Shown here piece by piece: positions 24,347-33,387 of a stretch of DNA of 49,389 bases. Origin of the DNA: Acidobacteriota bacterium (lineage in GTDB: Bacteria > Acidobacteriota > Blastocatellia > Pyrinomonadales > Pyrinomonadaceae); contig JAIVJM010000015.1 of assembly GCA_020199995.1 (NCBI GenBank), forward strand, positions 1 through 49,389. The letters are read 5' to 3'. Numbering within the stretch: position 1 is the first letter of the stretch; each line of letters begins with the position of its first letter. Both the position numbers and the translations under genes were made by a program. A model generated the notes under the pieces. That model saw nothing but the letters and a program-made list of their open reading frames with translations, had not been told where the DNA came from and did no database searches.

Positions 24347-25133
24347 CTACTTCATCAACTTGCGACGCGAGATGAACTCCGAGAGTTCGCGGTTGAACTC
24401 GGCGGGCCTGTCCATCATCAGGAAGTGGCTGGCGCCCTCCCACATCCGGTAGTCGAGTTCGGGCGCGAGCTTGCGGAAGCGCTGCTCGTTGTCCGCGGGC
24501 CAGAAGGGCGAGCGCGCGAGGACGGCGAGGACGGGGACTTTGATTTGATCCTCGGTCCAGACCGCGTCGTCGGCCATGCCCTCCATCGCGCTCACGGCGA
24601 CGTGCTGCGGCGTCGAGAGCATCGCCGCCTTGACCTCGGCGCGCAGGGCCGCTGGCTGCTGCGACGTCATGCCGTCAATCATCTTGCCCGCGATCTCCCT
24701 GTAGTTCGCGCCGCGCAAAGGGGCGAGGAACGGCTCCATCGCGGCGCGCGGCGCGAAGGGATAGAGCGCGCCGTCCACGCTGACGAGCGCGAGCGTCTTC
24801 TCGGGGTACTTGCGGTAGAACTGACGGACGACGGGCATGCCCATGCTGTGCCCGACGAGCACGGCGCCCGTCGAAGGCCGGGAACTGCATCCGCCAGAAA
24901 TTGAGGTCGCACGTCCAACCGTGGACGAAGATGAGCGCCTCGCTCCCTTTGCCGTAACTCCGGTAGTGGACGCGCATCGCTTCGAGCTTCGCGAAGCGCT
25001 CGACGCCCCGAGGCGCGCCCGGCTTGTCTCGCGGCGGCGCGGCGGCGGCAGCCGGTATTGAGGGGAGCGAGAGCAAAAGAATCGCGCAGGCGAGTCGCAA
25101 GGATGCGCGCTTGAGTGTTGTGTTTGAGTGCAT
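24347..25133 (-). pseudogene. Secreted alpha/beta hydrolase, broken by an out-of-frame internal deletion
   Basis: The 5' part (from 25133) encodes a signal peptide (LRLACAILLLSLPSIPAAAAA) and the oxyanion strand FVHGWTCDLNFWRMQFPAFDG. At about 24865-24885 the frame switches straight to AVLVGHSMGMPVV (nucleophile elbow) and the rest of the hydrolase fold, ending with WEGASHFLMMDRP (histidine) at 24347. Members of this family normally have about 45 residues between these points (the DLPGHGxSD region and the next helix). The junction therefore looks like a deletion of roughly 130-140 bp that also shifted the frame. An assembly error is possible. Each half is otherwise undamaged, so the event is recent. 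Confidence 0.8.
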
Positions 25134-25254
25134 GGCTTAATTCGTCGTGCCTTTCCGTGAAATTAATTCTCAGACCTTGAACGTAGATACGCGTGCGGCA
25201 CGCAGAAGGTTACCGCCGCGGGCGTGAGTGGAGAGAGGAGAGCCGAAACCCGTC

Positions 25255-25357
25255 TCAAGTCGTCAGCCGCCGATAGATGGCGGGCATGCGTTCGGGCATG
25301 TTGAGCACATCATCAATAATCGTATAACCCACTTCGCCGTAGAGGTCACGTATCTCA
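25255..25357 (-). pseudogene. Displaced 3' end of the CbbO/NorD-like VWA gene
   Basis: This strand reads [18 protein letters not shown], then [15 protein letters not shown] and a stop. The intact gene at 27625 ends [33 protein letters not shown] and a stop. DNA identity is visibly high (shared agcacatcatcaataatcgt). The remnant begins exactly where vsr stops, so it marks the far edge of the defence island. Confidence 0.88.
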
Positions 25358-25762
25358 GGAAAGAAAATTTCTCAGCATCGGTCCCAGTTGCTCGGGCGTC
25401 CGCGTCTGACACTCCCAGACCTGAAGCACTTTCCATCCTGCCTGTTCGAGCGCGGCGACATTCCGCTGGTCGCGCTCGACGTTCGAGAGCCTTTTGGCGC
25501 GCCAGAATTCGGCGTTCTGTTTTGGCGTCACGTTGCCATAACGGCAGTCGTGCATGTGAAAGAAGCATCCGTGGACGAAGATGATTTTGCGGCGCGAGGG
25601 GAATACAAGGTCGGGTTTGCCGGGCAGGTCTTTGCGGTGCAGGCGGTAGCGGTAGCCCATGCGGTGAACCAGCGAGCGCACGACCATCTCGGGCCGCGTA
25701 TTACGGTTGCGGATGCGCGACATGTTGAAGCTGCGCTGGGCGGGCGTGTGTACGTCCGTCAT
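25355..25762 (-). CDS. vsr: Very short patch repair endonuclease Vsr
   Basis: Nicks next to T in T:G mismatches that arise by deamination of 5-methylcytosine in Dcm-type sites. The 135-aa product matches the family throughout: [30 protein letters not shown] with the catalytic aspartate, [14 protein letters not shown] with zinc ligands, and WKVLQVWEC. The start ATG overlaps the stop of the upstream EcoRII-type nuclease gene (4 nt), so the two are coupled. Vsr is expected beside a C5-cytosine methyltransferase, but none is in the window. Confidence 0.96.
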   Translation of the reverse strand: MTDVHTPAQRSFNMSRIRNRNTRPEMVVRSLVHRMGYRYRLHRKDLPGKPDLVFPSRRKIIFVHGCFFHMHDCRYGNVTPKQNAEFWRAKRLSNVERDQRNVAALEQAGWKVLQVWECQTRTPEQLGPMLRNFLS

Positions 25763-26322
25763 GGTGCGTGCAGACGCTTCACGGAAGCGATGAAGGAATC
25801 GAGATCGAGGATCGTGAGCTTTCTCTGGCCGGGATATTTTTTATGGAGCGGTTTGGGGACGATAAGCGTCACGTTGGCCTGTCGCATCTCTTCAAGCTGT
25901 TTGGAGGAGACTCCCTCCTGAAGTGTGAGGATGTGCTTGATGGGGATTCGCGGGGCCTCTTTCGTGACCTGTCGCCACCTGTCTTTGCAGGTCGTCTTCA
26001 CGCCGATCATCATCAGCTTATGCAGAGGGTAGGCCGGGTCATTGTAGGCGGTCTTATTGGGGATGATTACGTCCGGGCGCGTCTCGTCCACGAGCTGTCG
26101 CATCTGGAAAGGGAGACCCGCCGCCGTGAAAAGGTGTTCGACGTGATTTTCCAGCGCGCGCCCGGCGCGCGATCTGCGCGCCTGAAGAATCTTCATCGCC
26201 GTCTCGATGAAGTCGTCGAGCGAGGCGAACAGCCGCTGCACTTCGGGTTGAAAGACCTTACGCTCAATCATTTTGAAGAGGCGGAATTCCTCTTTGACGA
26301 TTTTCAGCAACTGATCGTCCAC
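25759..26322 (-). CDS. EcoRII-type restriction endonuclease, C-terminal catalytic domain
   Basis: Type II nuclease of the EcoRII-C family (CCNGG/CCWGG-like sites). The catalytic region reads ENHVEHLF, then RPDVIIP and GVKTTCKDRWRQV, the family's D...VKxxxxxR signature, followed by KHILTLQEGVS and VTLIVPKPLHKKYP. EcoRII itself is about 400 aa with an extra N-terminal effector domain; this protein has only the catalytic part. The annotated start is GTG at 26322 with no ribosome-binding site. The frame continues upstream with sensible sequence (REAILDCIPQFGSVSV), while an ATG at 26386 (MFTSR) is in another frame because of 7 extra nucleotides, so the N-terminus may be frameshifted. The cognate methyltransferase is not in the window. 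Confidence 0.85.
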   Translation of the reverse strand: MDDQLLKIVKEEFRLFKMIERKVFQPEVQRLFASLDDFIETAMKILQARRSRAGRALENHVEHLFTAAGLPFQMRQLVDETRPDVIIPNKTAYNDPAYPLHKLMMIGVKTTCKDRWRQVTKEAPRIPIKHILTLQEGVSSKQLEEMRQANVTLIVPKPLHKKYPGQRKLTILDLDSFIASVKRLHAP

Positions 26323-26525
26323 CGAGACAGAGCCGAATTGCGGAATGCAGTCCAGAATCGCCTCGCGCGTCGCGCGAGGTGAACATCTGCATGCGGAGAG
26401 CGGCAGGTGTAACCCGCAGGGAAGATGTTGCTAAATGCGTGGTGGAATGTAAGGAGGAAAGAGTTGAAGAGTCGTTCCAGGTTTTGCCGAGAAGATCGAA
26501 AGGACGGCGAGTCGAAGTTTAAGAT

Positions 26526-26795
26526 TTACATCTCCTGCCGCGGCTCCCGAAACTGATCATCTATTTTTTCTATGATGTCCCTGAAGTGCCGGGCGATTTC
26601 TTTAGCCTCATCCGCGTCGCGACATTCTTCCGGGACAAAGAAGCTATCTAAAGCATCTTCGCCCTCCGTCAGTGGTACTTCTTCCCCTCTGAACAGTGCC
26701 GCAGTTTTCTCATACGCCACGGCTCGGCTCTCCAACGCGTCCAAGAGTTGAAGCACATCAATTGATTCGAGAGTGAAGGTAATCGTTCTCGGCAT
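26526..26795 (-). CDS. Small acidic protein of unknown function
   Basis: I do not recognise a family. The 89-aa product is acidic and mainly helical, without a signal peptide or membrane span (FTLESIDVLQLLDALESRA near the start, EIARHFRDIIEKIDDQF near the end). A GGGGGA stretch about 9 nt upstream supports the ATG at 26795. It begins 20 nt after the HNH nuclease stop, so the two are probably co-transcribed. Its position inside the island suggests an accessory or control role, but there is no direct sign of one. Confidence 0.65.
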   Translation of the reverse strand: MPRTITFTLESIDVLQLLDALESRAVAYEKTAALFRGEEVPLTEGEDALDSFFVPEECRDADEAKEIARHFRDIIEKIDDQFREPRQEM

Positions 26796-26815
26796 TTTTT
26801 TGCGTCCCCCTACGG

Positions 26816-27598
26816 TCAGTTCCGAAAAATCTTCTCCCGATGATAAGCCAGAGCCACGGGATCGGGGAGAAACCTTTTCGGCAAGGAAAGCGGCTGCCCG
26901 TCAACGTCTATTAGAGCCACTTGGTGCAGCCGCCCGGAAGCTCTCGCTTTTGCTCGTCCTGAAATTAGCACGTTGAAAGATTCATTGACTGTGAGGAGAC
27001 CGCGGTCAAACGCGCGGTCGTGTATGGCGCAGAGCGCCAGACCATTGCGCGGGTCTGCGCGACGAGCGACGCTACTCCTCCACGGAATGATGTGGCTAGC
27101 GCTCAGTAACTCAAGCAGGTCAAGGCGGCAGATTGCGCAGCGATACTCGTAGCTGGCAAGAACCGCGTTACGAAAGAAATTCTGCACGAGTCTGACCCGA
27201 ACAAGGCGCGTGCTTTCGGTCGGCCTCGAACGCAAGAGCGTTTCATCCCACTGTTCCGACGGAGAGCCACCCGTAAAATCGGCAAGGATGCGGCTATATG
27301 CCTGTTGACTCTCGTATGCCAGCAGCTCTGGGTTCGCGATGAACTCGTCCCAAACTGCACGATCTGCGCGGCTGGCATTACTCAATCCACGAACATTTCT
27401 CGACTGATGTAACGGGTCGAAGCTCGCAAAGTTCACCGCCTTCATCGCCACGGCACTGGCGGTCCGATTGAGTTTTTGAGCGAGTGCAACGATTTCAGGG
27501 TTATTACGGTGGAGCCGTCCGAAAGGTGTGCGGCAGTACAAGTTGAAGGTAAGGAGAAGTTCGTCTCTCGTCCAGCCTTTGCGAGTCAATGTCTGCAC
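26816..27598 (-). CDS. HNH nuclease of putative restriction type
   Basis: The 260-aa protein has a C-terminal HNH_2-type nuclease: YRCAICRLDLLELLSASHIIPW followed by DPRNGLALCAIHDRAFDRGLLTV (about 155-205). This form is common in stand-alone and methyl-directed restriction proteins. The N-terminal ~60 residues (TRDELLLTFNLYCRTPFGRLHRNNPEIVALAQ, split here at TFNL) resemble a domain found with such nucleases and may bind DNA. Base composition is below the local average. It begins 26 nt after the VWA stop codon and heads the island. No methyltransferase partner is seen. Confidence 0.82.
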   Translation of the reverse strand: MQTLTRKGWTRDELLLTFNLYCRTPFGRLHRNNPEIVALAQKLNRTASAVAMKAVNFASFDPLHQSRNVRGLSNASRADRAVWDEFIANPELLAYESQQAYSRILADFTGGSPSEQWDETLLRSRPTESTRLVRVRLVQNFFRNAVLASYEYRCAICRLDLLELLSASHIIPWRSSVARRADPRNGLALCAIHDRAFDRGLLTVNESFNVLISGRAKARASGRLHQVALIDVDGQPLSLPKRFLPDPVALAYHREKIFRN

Positions 27599-27624
27599 TC
27601 CTATTGCTATTCGGGTCTGCGTTG

Positions 27625-30600
27625 TTATGTCGTTAATCTACGGTAGATCGCTGGCATCCGCTCGGGCAGTGATAGCACATCATCAATAATCGTGTAGCCG
27701 ACTTCGCCGTAGAGGTCTTTGAGTTCGGCTTCGGAGTCGCGGTCAATGGTGATGCAGAAGGGGGTGATGCCTTCGAGGCGTGACTGACGGAGCGCCTCGC
27801 GGGTGTCTTCGCGGGCGTAGCGGGCGTCGCCGTAGTCGTGGTCGTAGGGCCGCCCGTCGGAGAGGACGATGAGGAGGCGCGTGCGCGCTTCCTGACGGCG
27901 GAGCTTGGCGGCGGCGTGGCGGATGGCCGCGCCCAATCTCGTGTTGTTCTGGTAGTTGATGCCGCCGATGCGCCGCTCGACCTCTTCGTCGTAGCGCTCG
28001 TCGAAATCCTTGACGACGTAAAACTTGACGTTGCGGCGGCCCTCGCTCGTGAAGCCGTAGATCGAATAGGGATCGCCCACGGCTTCGAGCGCCTCGCTCA
28101 TCAGCACCAAGCCCTCCTTCTCGATCTCGATGATGCGGCGACCGGGGTGCGTGTAGGGCTGGAGCGGGTGCCGACCGATGGTGCGGGCGGTCGAGCTGGA
28201 CTGGTCGAGCAGAAACGAGACGGCCACGTCGCGCTCGCGCCGCAGCCGCTTCGTGTAGAGCCGTTCGGACTGCCGACCGTCGGCGCGGCGGTCAATGACG
28301 AAATCAATGAGGGCATTCAAGTCGTAGTCGTCGCCGTCAAGCTCGTTCCAGACACGCTTGAGGCTCTCGGGCCTCATCAACTGAAATTGATGCCGGATCG
28401 AGGAGATAACGCCGCGATAGCGCGAGCGCGTCAACTCGACGAACGAGCGCTCGCCGCGGCGCACGCGCTTTTCGACAACGCGGCACCAGCCGACGCGCGT
28501 GTCCGAGAGGTCTCTGTCCCATTCGTCATACTCGAAGGCCGTCTCGTCCGGCTCCAGCGTCTGCTCCGCCGACTCGCTCGAAGTCCAACGCTCAGCGCCC
28601 GTGAAGGACTCCTCGCCCTCGGTCTGCGACTCAAGCCCCGCCCATGCGTTGAAGAGGTCGCGCGCGTCGCGCCGCCCGTCGCCCTCGCGCCTCTCGCCGT
28701 CGGGTCGCTCGTCCGGCTCCTCTTCGCGCTCGCGCGGCAGGTTCGACTGCGCGCGTCCGTCCTCCGCCTCCGCGCCCTCCTCCTGCGTTTGAGATTGCCG
28801 CTCACTGCTCTCGGGCACGACCGACTGGAAGAGCGTGTAGACGCGGCTCGTCGCCATGAGGGTGTCGGCGACCGAAGAGCGCGCGCCCGCGAGATAGTCC
28901 GAGACGATTGATTCGAGCTCGGAGACGATCTGGCCGTAGGCAGAGCGCGCGTCGTCGAGCGCGCCGCCGCAGAGCGTGATCTGGAACAAAAGCTCGAAGG
29001 GCACGAGCGTCAGGGCCACACCCGCGATGCGCGGACGCCCCCCCCGCAGGTGCTCGCGCACGAGGTCGAGGTCGCGCCCGAGGCCGCGGTAAGCGTGGCG
29101 CAGGCGGCGGTCAATGCGCCCGTTCTCCAGCGTGCCGAAGATGCGCGCCGCGAGGACATTCTGCGGGAAGAGCGCGAGCACGGCGCGGTAGTCGCCGTCG
29201 GCGGGGAGTGTGGGCCGCGACTCGCTCTGTCTGCGCGCCTCCTCTGCGGGCGGGAGCGCGCGCTCGCCGCGCTCAATGTCGTTGATATAGCCGTCGAGCG
29301 CGAAGGCGTCGAGCGCGTCAACGTTCTCCGGCGAGTAGAGTTCGCCGATTGACTGATAGGCCGCGCGGAGGTCTGCGGTGGCGCGCTCGTGCGTGCCAAA
29401 CTCGATCTGCCCGGCGGCGTGCGCCGCCAGAACTTTGTAGAGGCGGAAGTCGAGGTCGTCCGAGCCGAACTCGGAGACGGTCGAAGGCAGGTGAATCGTG
29501 CGCCCGTCGCCGATGCGCGCCTCGTCGGGGACGGCGGCGAGCGGAGCCACTTCGACGGCGCGGCCCGTCAAAGCCTCGACGTAGAGCCGCAGGGTCTGCG
29601 CCACCTCTTCGAGCGCGAGTCCCGCTCCGCCGCTCCGCAACTGCTCCTGACTCCGGCGCGTCTCGAGCGCGTAATAGCCCCGGCGCGCGCGGGCCGTCGC
29701 CCCCGCGTTCGCGAGTCCCTCGGCGGCCCACCGCTCGAACTGCTCGATGGTCGTCGTGCGCAGCGCCAGCGGGGCCGCGCGGAAACACGAGATCGCCGCC
29801 TCCGCGTCAACGCGCGCCACCTCGCGCACCGAGGCGAGCACGCGCCGCACGACCCCCGCGACGTGTCCACGCTCGGCGCGGCCCTGCCGCATCGAGCGGA
29901 AGAACGAAGGACTCGTCCGCGCCAGCGCCACCAGTCCCGCGTTGCTGTGCTCGGCCACGGCGTGCAAAAGCCCCGCCCAGTCGTCGAAAACTTCGGGCAA
30001 CACCCGCAGCACCTCGCCGCCCGCGACTGTCGAGTGCAGCGCCGCCGCCCCGCCGCGCCCCAAAAATTCTCTGGCGTGCCGGAACAGTCGGAGCGAAGCC
30101 TCCGCGCTTAAACCTTCCAACGCGGCGGGCAGCGCCGCCCACAAGTCCGCCGCGATGCCGCCCGCGCGCAGAGCAAACTCCCGCGCCGTCTCGACCGCCT
30201 CGCGCCCGACCTCCGCAGATACACGCACGACGCTTTGACTCTCACGCGCCGCGCCCTCTTCGTCCATGCTCTCCGCGCTCCGCTCCTCGACGGAAACGCC
30301 CGTCGTCGGGGTGCGCGCGTCCGAGTCGGCGAGCCGCTCGAAGACGCGCGGCGTCGCCGCGACGAAGTCCGCGCTGTGCCGAGCCGAGCGGCGCGCGACC
30401 TCCAACGCGACCTCGAAGACCGCGCCGAGCAGCTCAGCGTCCCCCACGGCGCGCGCCACCTCCGGCGCACGCTTGTAGGTTTCGAGCGCGACCGAAGTCG
30501 AGAGCGACAACTGCCGCCCGCAGACCTCGAACAGAAGCAGGCGCGCCCCGCGCGGCACCTCGCGCAGACCCTCGACGCCCTCCGCGAAGAACCCCGCGCC

Positions 30601-30945
30601 CGTCTCCGCGTCGGCCATCGCCAGACGCCGCCCCATCTCGCCCCACGCGCGCAACTCCTCGGCGTCGAGCACCTGCGCGGCCTCCGGCACGACCCGCAAA
30701 AAATCCACGCCCGCGCGTAAGGAAACACCCGCCAATCCCGCCGTCACCTCCAGCGCCGCGCGCGCCACGTCGCCCGGCAGCTTCCCGATTTCGCGCGCCA
30801 GCCCCGCAATCGTCCGCCGCTCCGAGGCCGAGCTGACCGAGCGCAGACGCTCGCGCAGGGCCTTCTCCAAAGGCTCTGCCCCTGCTTCGGTCTCGCATCC
30901 CTCGACTTTCGGGTCGAAACCTTTATCCTCGTCTTGCCTGCTCAT
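27625..30945 (-). CDS. CbbO/NorD-like VWA-domain protein
   Basis: Large 1106-aa protein that partners the AAA+ ATPase encoded just upstream; such pairs (CbbQ-CbbO, NorQ-NorD) remodel or activate metal enzymes. Residues 1-650 are helical and repetitive (Ala/Arg/Glu-rich, HEAT-like). About 700-800 is an acidic, disordered linker ([12 protein letters not shown]...). The C-terminal VWA domain (about 890-1106) has the MIDAS motif FLLDQSSST and [17 protein letters not shown]. The protein ends [25 protein letters not shown]. No rubisco or nitric oxide reductase genes are nearby, so the client is unknown. A second copy of the last 33 codons lies 2.3 kb downstream, beyond the inserted defence genes. 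Confidence 0.9.
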   Translation of the reverse strand: MSRQDEDKGFDPKVEGCETEAGAEPLEKALRERLRSVSSASERRTIAGLAREIGKLPGDVARAALEVTAGLAGVSLRAGVDFLRVVPEAAQVLDAEELRAWGEMGRRLAMADAETGAGFFAEGVEGLREVPRGARLLLFEVCGRQLSLSTSVALETYKRAPEVARAVGDAELLGAVFEVALEVARRSARHSADFVAATPRVFERLADSDARTPTTGVSVEERSAESMDEEGAARESQSVVRVSAEVGREAVETAREFALRAGGIAADLWAALPAALEGLSAEASLRLFRHAREFLGRGGAAALHSTVAGGEVLRVLPEVFDDWAGLLHAVAEHSNAGLVALARTSPSFFRSMRQGRAERGHVAGVVRRVLASVREVARVDAEAAISCFRAAPLALRTTTIEQFERWAAEGLANAGATARARRGYYALETRRSQEQLRSGGAGLALEEVAQTLRLYVEALTGRAVEVAPLAAVPDEARIGDGRTIHLPSTVSEFGSDDLDFRLYKVLAAHAAGQIEFGTHERATADLRAAYQSIGELYSPENVDALDAFALDGYINDIERGERALPPAEEARRQSESRPTLPADGDYRAVLALFPQNVLAARIFGTLENGRIDRRLRHAYRGLGRDLDLVREHLRGGRPRIAGVALTLVPFELLFQITLCGGALDDARSAYGQIVSELESIVSDYLAGARSSVADTLMATSRVYTLFQSVVPESSERQSQTQEEGAEAEDGRAQSNLPREREEEPDERPDGERREGDGRRDARDLFNAWAGLESQTEGEESFTGAERWTSSESAEQTLEPDETAFEYDEWDRDLSDTRVGWCRVVEKRVRRGERSFVELTRSRYRGVISSIRHQFQLMRPESLKRVWNELDGDDYDLNALIDFVIDRRADGRQSERLYTKRLRRERDVAVSFLLDQSSSTARTIGRHPLQPYTHPGRRIIEIEKEGLVLMSEALEAVGDPYSIYGFTSEGRRNVKFYVVKDFDERYDEEVERRIGGINYQNNTRLGAAIRHAAAKLRRQEARTRLLIVLSDGRPYDHDYGDARYAREDTREALRQSRLEGITPFCITIDRDSEAELKDLYGEVGYTIIDDVLSLPERMPAIYRRLTT

Positions 30946-31000
30946 CGGAATATTGTGCCGCGCCCTAAAGCGGCCCCGACCTTGAAGCCTCCTTGCCGTC

Positions 31001-31804
31001 TCAAATCACCGTCGTCACGATCTCGCGGATGCTGCGCTGGAGTTCGCGGTCGTCGGTGATGGGTGAGCAGAGCGCGACTTCGGCGGCGGCGATGGGGGCG
31101 ATGCCGCGGGCGATGAGTTGGGCGGCATAGATGAGGAGGCGCGTCGAGACGCCTTCTTCGAGGCCGTGGCCGCGCAGGTTTCTGACCTTCTGGCCGATGA
31201 GCACGAGGTCGCGCGCGCTCTGGAGGTCAACGCCGCCTTCGCGGGCCACGATCTCGGCTTCGAGGTCGGCGGGCGGGTAGTCGAACTCAAGCGCGACGAA
31301 GCGCTGGCGCGTGGATTGTTTGAGGTCTTTAAGAATTGATTGATAGCCGGGATTGTAAGAGACGACGAGCATGAAGTCGGGCATCGCGTCGAGGATGGTG
31401 CCGCGCTTCTCGATGGGGAGGCGTCGGCGGTCGTCGGTCAAAGGGTGGATGATGACGACGGTGTCTTTGCGCGCTTCGACCACTTCGTCGAGGTAGCAGA
31501 TCGCGCCGCCGCGCACGGCGGCAGTGAGCGGCCCGTCGTGCCAGACAGTCTCGTTGCCTTCGAGCAGGAAGCGCCCGACGAGGTCTGTGGACGAGAGGTC
31601 TTCGTGGCACGCGACGGTGATAAGCGGGCGCTGCAACCGCCACGCCATGTGCTCGACGAAGCGCGTCTTGCCGCAGCCCGTCGGGCCTTTGAGCATGACG
31701 GGGAGGCGCGCGGCGTGCGCCGCCTCGAACAACTCGACCTCACCCGCGACCGCGAGGTAAAAGGGCTCGTCCCCGACGGTGTATTCTTCGATGGCTCGTT
31801 CCAT
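31001..31804 (-). CDS. MoxR-class AAA+ ATPase, CbbQ/NorQ subfamily
   Basis: Hexameric AAA+ motor expected to act with the VWA protein encoded 55 nt downstream. The ATG at 31804 ([10 protein letters not shown]) is preferred; an upstream ATG would start inside a heptad hairpin. Walker A is [10 protein letters not shown], Walker B is [11 protein letters not shown], and SYNPGYQ is the sensor-1 region. The C-terminal ~80 residues ([24 protein letters not shown], split here) match CbbQ_C. At 267 aa it is the usual size for CbbQ/NirQ/NorQ. The leader contains little but the hairpin, and no Shine-Dalgarno is evident. Confidence 0.93.
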   Translation of the reverse strand: MERAIEEYTVGDEPFYLAVAGEVELFEAAHAARLPVMLKGPTGCGKTRFVEHMAWRLQRPLITVACHEDLSSTDLVGRFLLEGNETVWHDGPLTAAVRGGAICYLDEVVEARKDTVVIIHPLTDDRRRLPIEKRGTILDAMPDFMLVVSYNPGYQSILKDLKQSTRQRFVALEFDYPPADLEAEIVAREGGVDLQSARDLVLIGQKVRNLRGHGLEEGVSTRLLIYAAQLIARGIAPIAAAEVALCSPITDDRELQRSIREIVTTVI

Positions 31805-31824
31805 AATCAAAAACAATAAAGTCC

Positions 31825-31892
31825 CGAGTCTGGAGTCCGGAGCCAAAGAGCTTCTTTTCTTTCCTGCTCCAGACTCCAGACTCCAGACTCTT
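31825..31892. repeat. Heptad hairpin (GAGTCTG family)
   Basis: gagtctg gagtccg gagccaa on the left faces gctccagactccagactccagactc on the right. It sits 20 nt upstream of the MoxR start codon in the divergent spacer with mnmA. Confidence 0.85.
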
Positions 31893-32013
31893 CTGAGAGG
31901 CTGACGTTCGTCCCCGATTCGGGTATCCTTAAAAGCGCTGAAAAATCAGCGTTGACGATCAAACAAGGCATCTTAGCACCTGCCGCAAAAGGGCGGCAAA
32001 CGGAAGGAAAAAC

Positions 32014-32086
32014 GGTAAATAGTAAATGGTCAATGGTAAATAGAGACTGTTTTTTACCATTCACCATTGACCATTTACTATTTACC
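32014..32086. repeat. Heptad hairpin (AAATGGT family) abutting mnmA
   Basis: ggtaaatagtaaatggtcaatggtaaa pairs with tttaccattcaccattgaccatttactatttacc. Units are 7 nt (aaatagt, aaatggt, caatggt). It ends 4 nt before the mnmA ATG. Confidence 0.9.
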
Positions 32087-32090
32087 AATC

Positions 32091-33209
32091 ATGAAGATTG
32101 CAGTAGCCATGAGCGGCGGCGTTGATTCTTCGGCGGCGGCGGCGATTTTGCGGGAGGCCGGGCACGAGCTGGTCGGCTTCACGATGCAGTTGTGGAATCA
32201 GCGGCGGGGCTTGAGCGTGGACGCGGAGGGCGAGCCCATGCCTTCGCGCTGCTGCTCGCTCGACGATGTCTACGACGCGCGGCGTGTGGCCGGGGATTTG
32301 GGTTTCCCCTTCTACGTCCTGAACCTCGAACGCGAGTTCGAGCGCGATGTGGTCGAGCCCTTCGTCGCCGCTTACCTCGACGGCGAGACGCCGATTCCGT
32401 GCGTGGCGTGCAACAGCCGTTTGAAGTTCGCCTCGCTCGACCGGCTGGCGCAAAGCCTCGGCTGCGAGAAAGTGGCGACGGGCCACTATGCGCGCGTGCA
32501 GTTCGACGAAGAGACGGGGCGCTACCGGCTGCTGCGCGGGCGCGACGCGCGCAAGGATCAGACTTATTTCCTCTGGGAGCTGACGCAGGAGCAACTCTCA
32601 CACGCGCTCTTTCCGCTCGGCGAGATGTCGAAGGGCGAGGTGCGCGGCGCGGCGCGTGAGGCGAGGCTCTCGGTGGCCGAGAAATCAGAGTCGCAGGAAA
32701 TCTGCTTCGTGCCCGATGGCGACTATGCTGGCTTCATTGACCGCTACCTCGCGGCGGAAGGTAAAGAAGACCTCGCGCCGGGCCGGGGCGAGATCGTCAA
32801 CACCGGCGGCGAGCGCGTAGGCGAACACGGCGGCATCCACCGCTACACCGTCGGGCAGCGACGCGGCATCGGCATCTCGAATCCGCTGCCGCTCTACGTC
32901 GTGCGCGTTGACGCCGCCGAGAACCGCGTCGTCGTGGGCGGAGAGGACGAGCTTCTCAGCGCGGAGTTCACGGCGGCGGGCGTCAACTGGGTCGCCTTCG
33001 ACGAGCCCGAAGGCGCAGTGCGCGCCGACGTCCGCGTCCGCTACCGGCATGCTGAAAGTCCCGCCACCGTCGAGCCGCTCGGGGGTGGCCGCGTCCGCGT
33101 CCGCTTCGACGAGCCGCAGCGCGCCATCACGCCCGGACAGGCGACCGTCTTTTATCGCGGCGAAGAGGTCTTGGGCGGCGGGTGGATTGTGAAAGAGAGT
33201 AAGCAGTGA
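32091..33209 (+). CDS. mnmA: tRNA-specific 2-thiouridylase MnmA
   Basis: Thiolates U34 of tRNA-Lys, -Glu and -Gln. The ATG at 32091 gives the canonical N-terminus [14 protein letters not shown], with the PP-loop at residues 8-14. The catalytic cysteines are Cys104 (TPIPCVACN) and Cys205 ([11 protein letters not shown]). GHYARV and [11 protein letters not shown] are family motifs. The 372-aa length is normal. There is no Shine-Dalgarno: the whole leader up to 4 nt before the ATG is a heptad hairpin. At the other end, the final codons and stop (SKQ, TGA) are supplied by AGCAGT heptads. A terminator follows. Confidence 0.96.
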   Translation: MKIAVAMSGGVDSSAAAAILREAGHELVGFTMQLWNQRRGLSVDAEGEPMPSRCCSLDDVYDARRVAGDLGFPFYVLNLEREFERDVVEPFVAAYLDGETPIPCVACNSRLKFASLDRLAQSLGCEKVATGHYARVQFDEETGRYRLLRGRDARKDQTYFLWELTQEQLSHALFPLGEMSKGEVRGAAREARLSVAEKSESQEICFVPDGDYAGFIDRYLAAEGKEDLAPGRGEIVNTGGERVGEHGGIHRYTVGQRRGIGISNPLPLYVVRVDAAENRVVVGGEDELLSAEFTAAGVNWVAFDEPEGAVRADVRVRYRHAESPATVEPLGGGRVRVRFDEPQRAITPGQATVFYRGEEVLGGGWIVKESKQ

Positions 33210-33232
33210 GCAGTAAGCAGCAGTAAGCAGTG
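33198..33232 (+). repeat. Single-arm AGCAGTG heptad run at the mnmA stop
   Basis: agtaagcagtgagcagtaag and then cagcagtaagcagtg have no opposing arm nearby. The mnmA stop TGA is inside the second unit. Confidence 0.85.
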
Positions 33233-33242
33233 AAGGATGAGA

Positions 33243-33274
33243 GGCGGACGGATTGGAAACGGCGTCCGCCTTTT
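33243..33274 (+). terminator. Rho-independent terminator after mnmA
   Basis: ggcggacg (33243-33250) pairs with cgtccgcc (33263-33270), followed by tttt and gttctc. Confidence 0.8.
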
Positions 33275-33387
33275 GTTCTCTAAAAACCTTTTAGCCTTGC
33301 ATCGCGTAACTACAACGGCCTCCCCGCAAGAAGGGTAATAGTCTAAATTCCAACAGTTTCGGTCGAAATACTCGGGTCAAAATATTT

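Larger units (their letters stand above)
25358..27624 (-). mobile_element. Defence-gene island inserted after the VWA gene
   Basis: Four genes (HNH nuclease, small protein, EcoRII-type nuclease, vsr) lie between the intact VWA 3' end (27625) and a second copy of that 3' end (25255-25357). The sequence is lower in GC than the flanks. No integrase, transposase or tRNA target is present, so the duplicated 3' end is the main evidence for insertion. Confidence 0.75.

Noticed and set aside
26361-26379. Palindrome cctcgcgcgtcgcgcgagg as a controller-protein operator for the restriction genes
   Set aside because: It overlaps the putative coding start of the nuclease and the near-duplicated 7-mer explains the symmetry; no C-protein gene is present.
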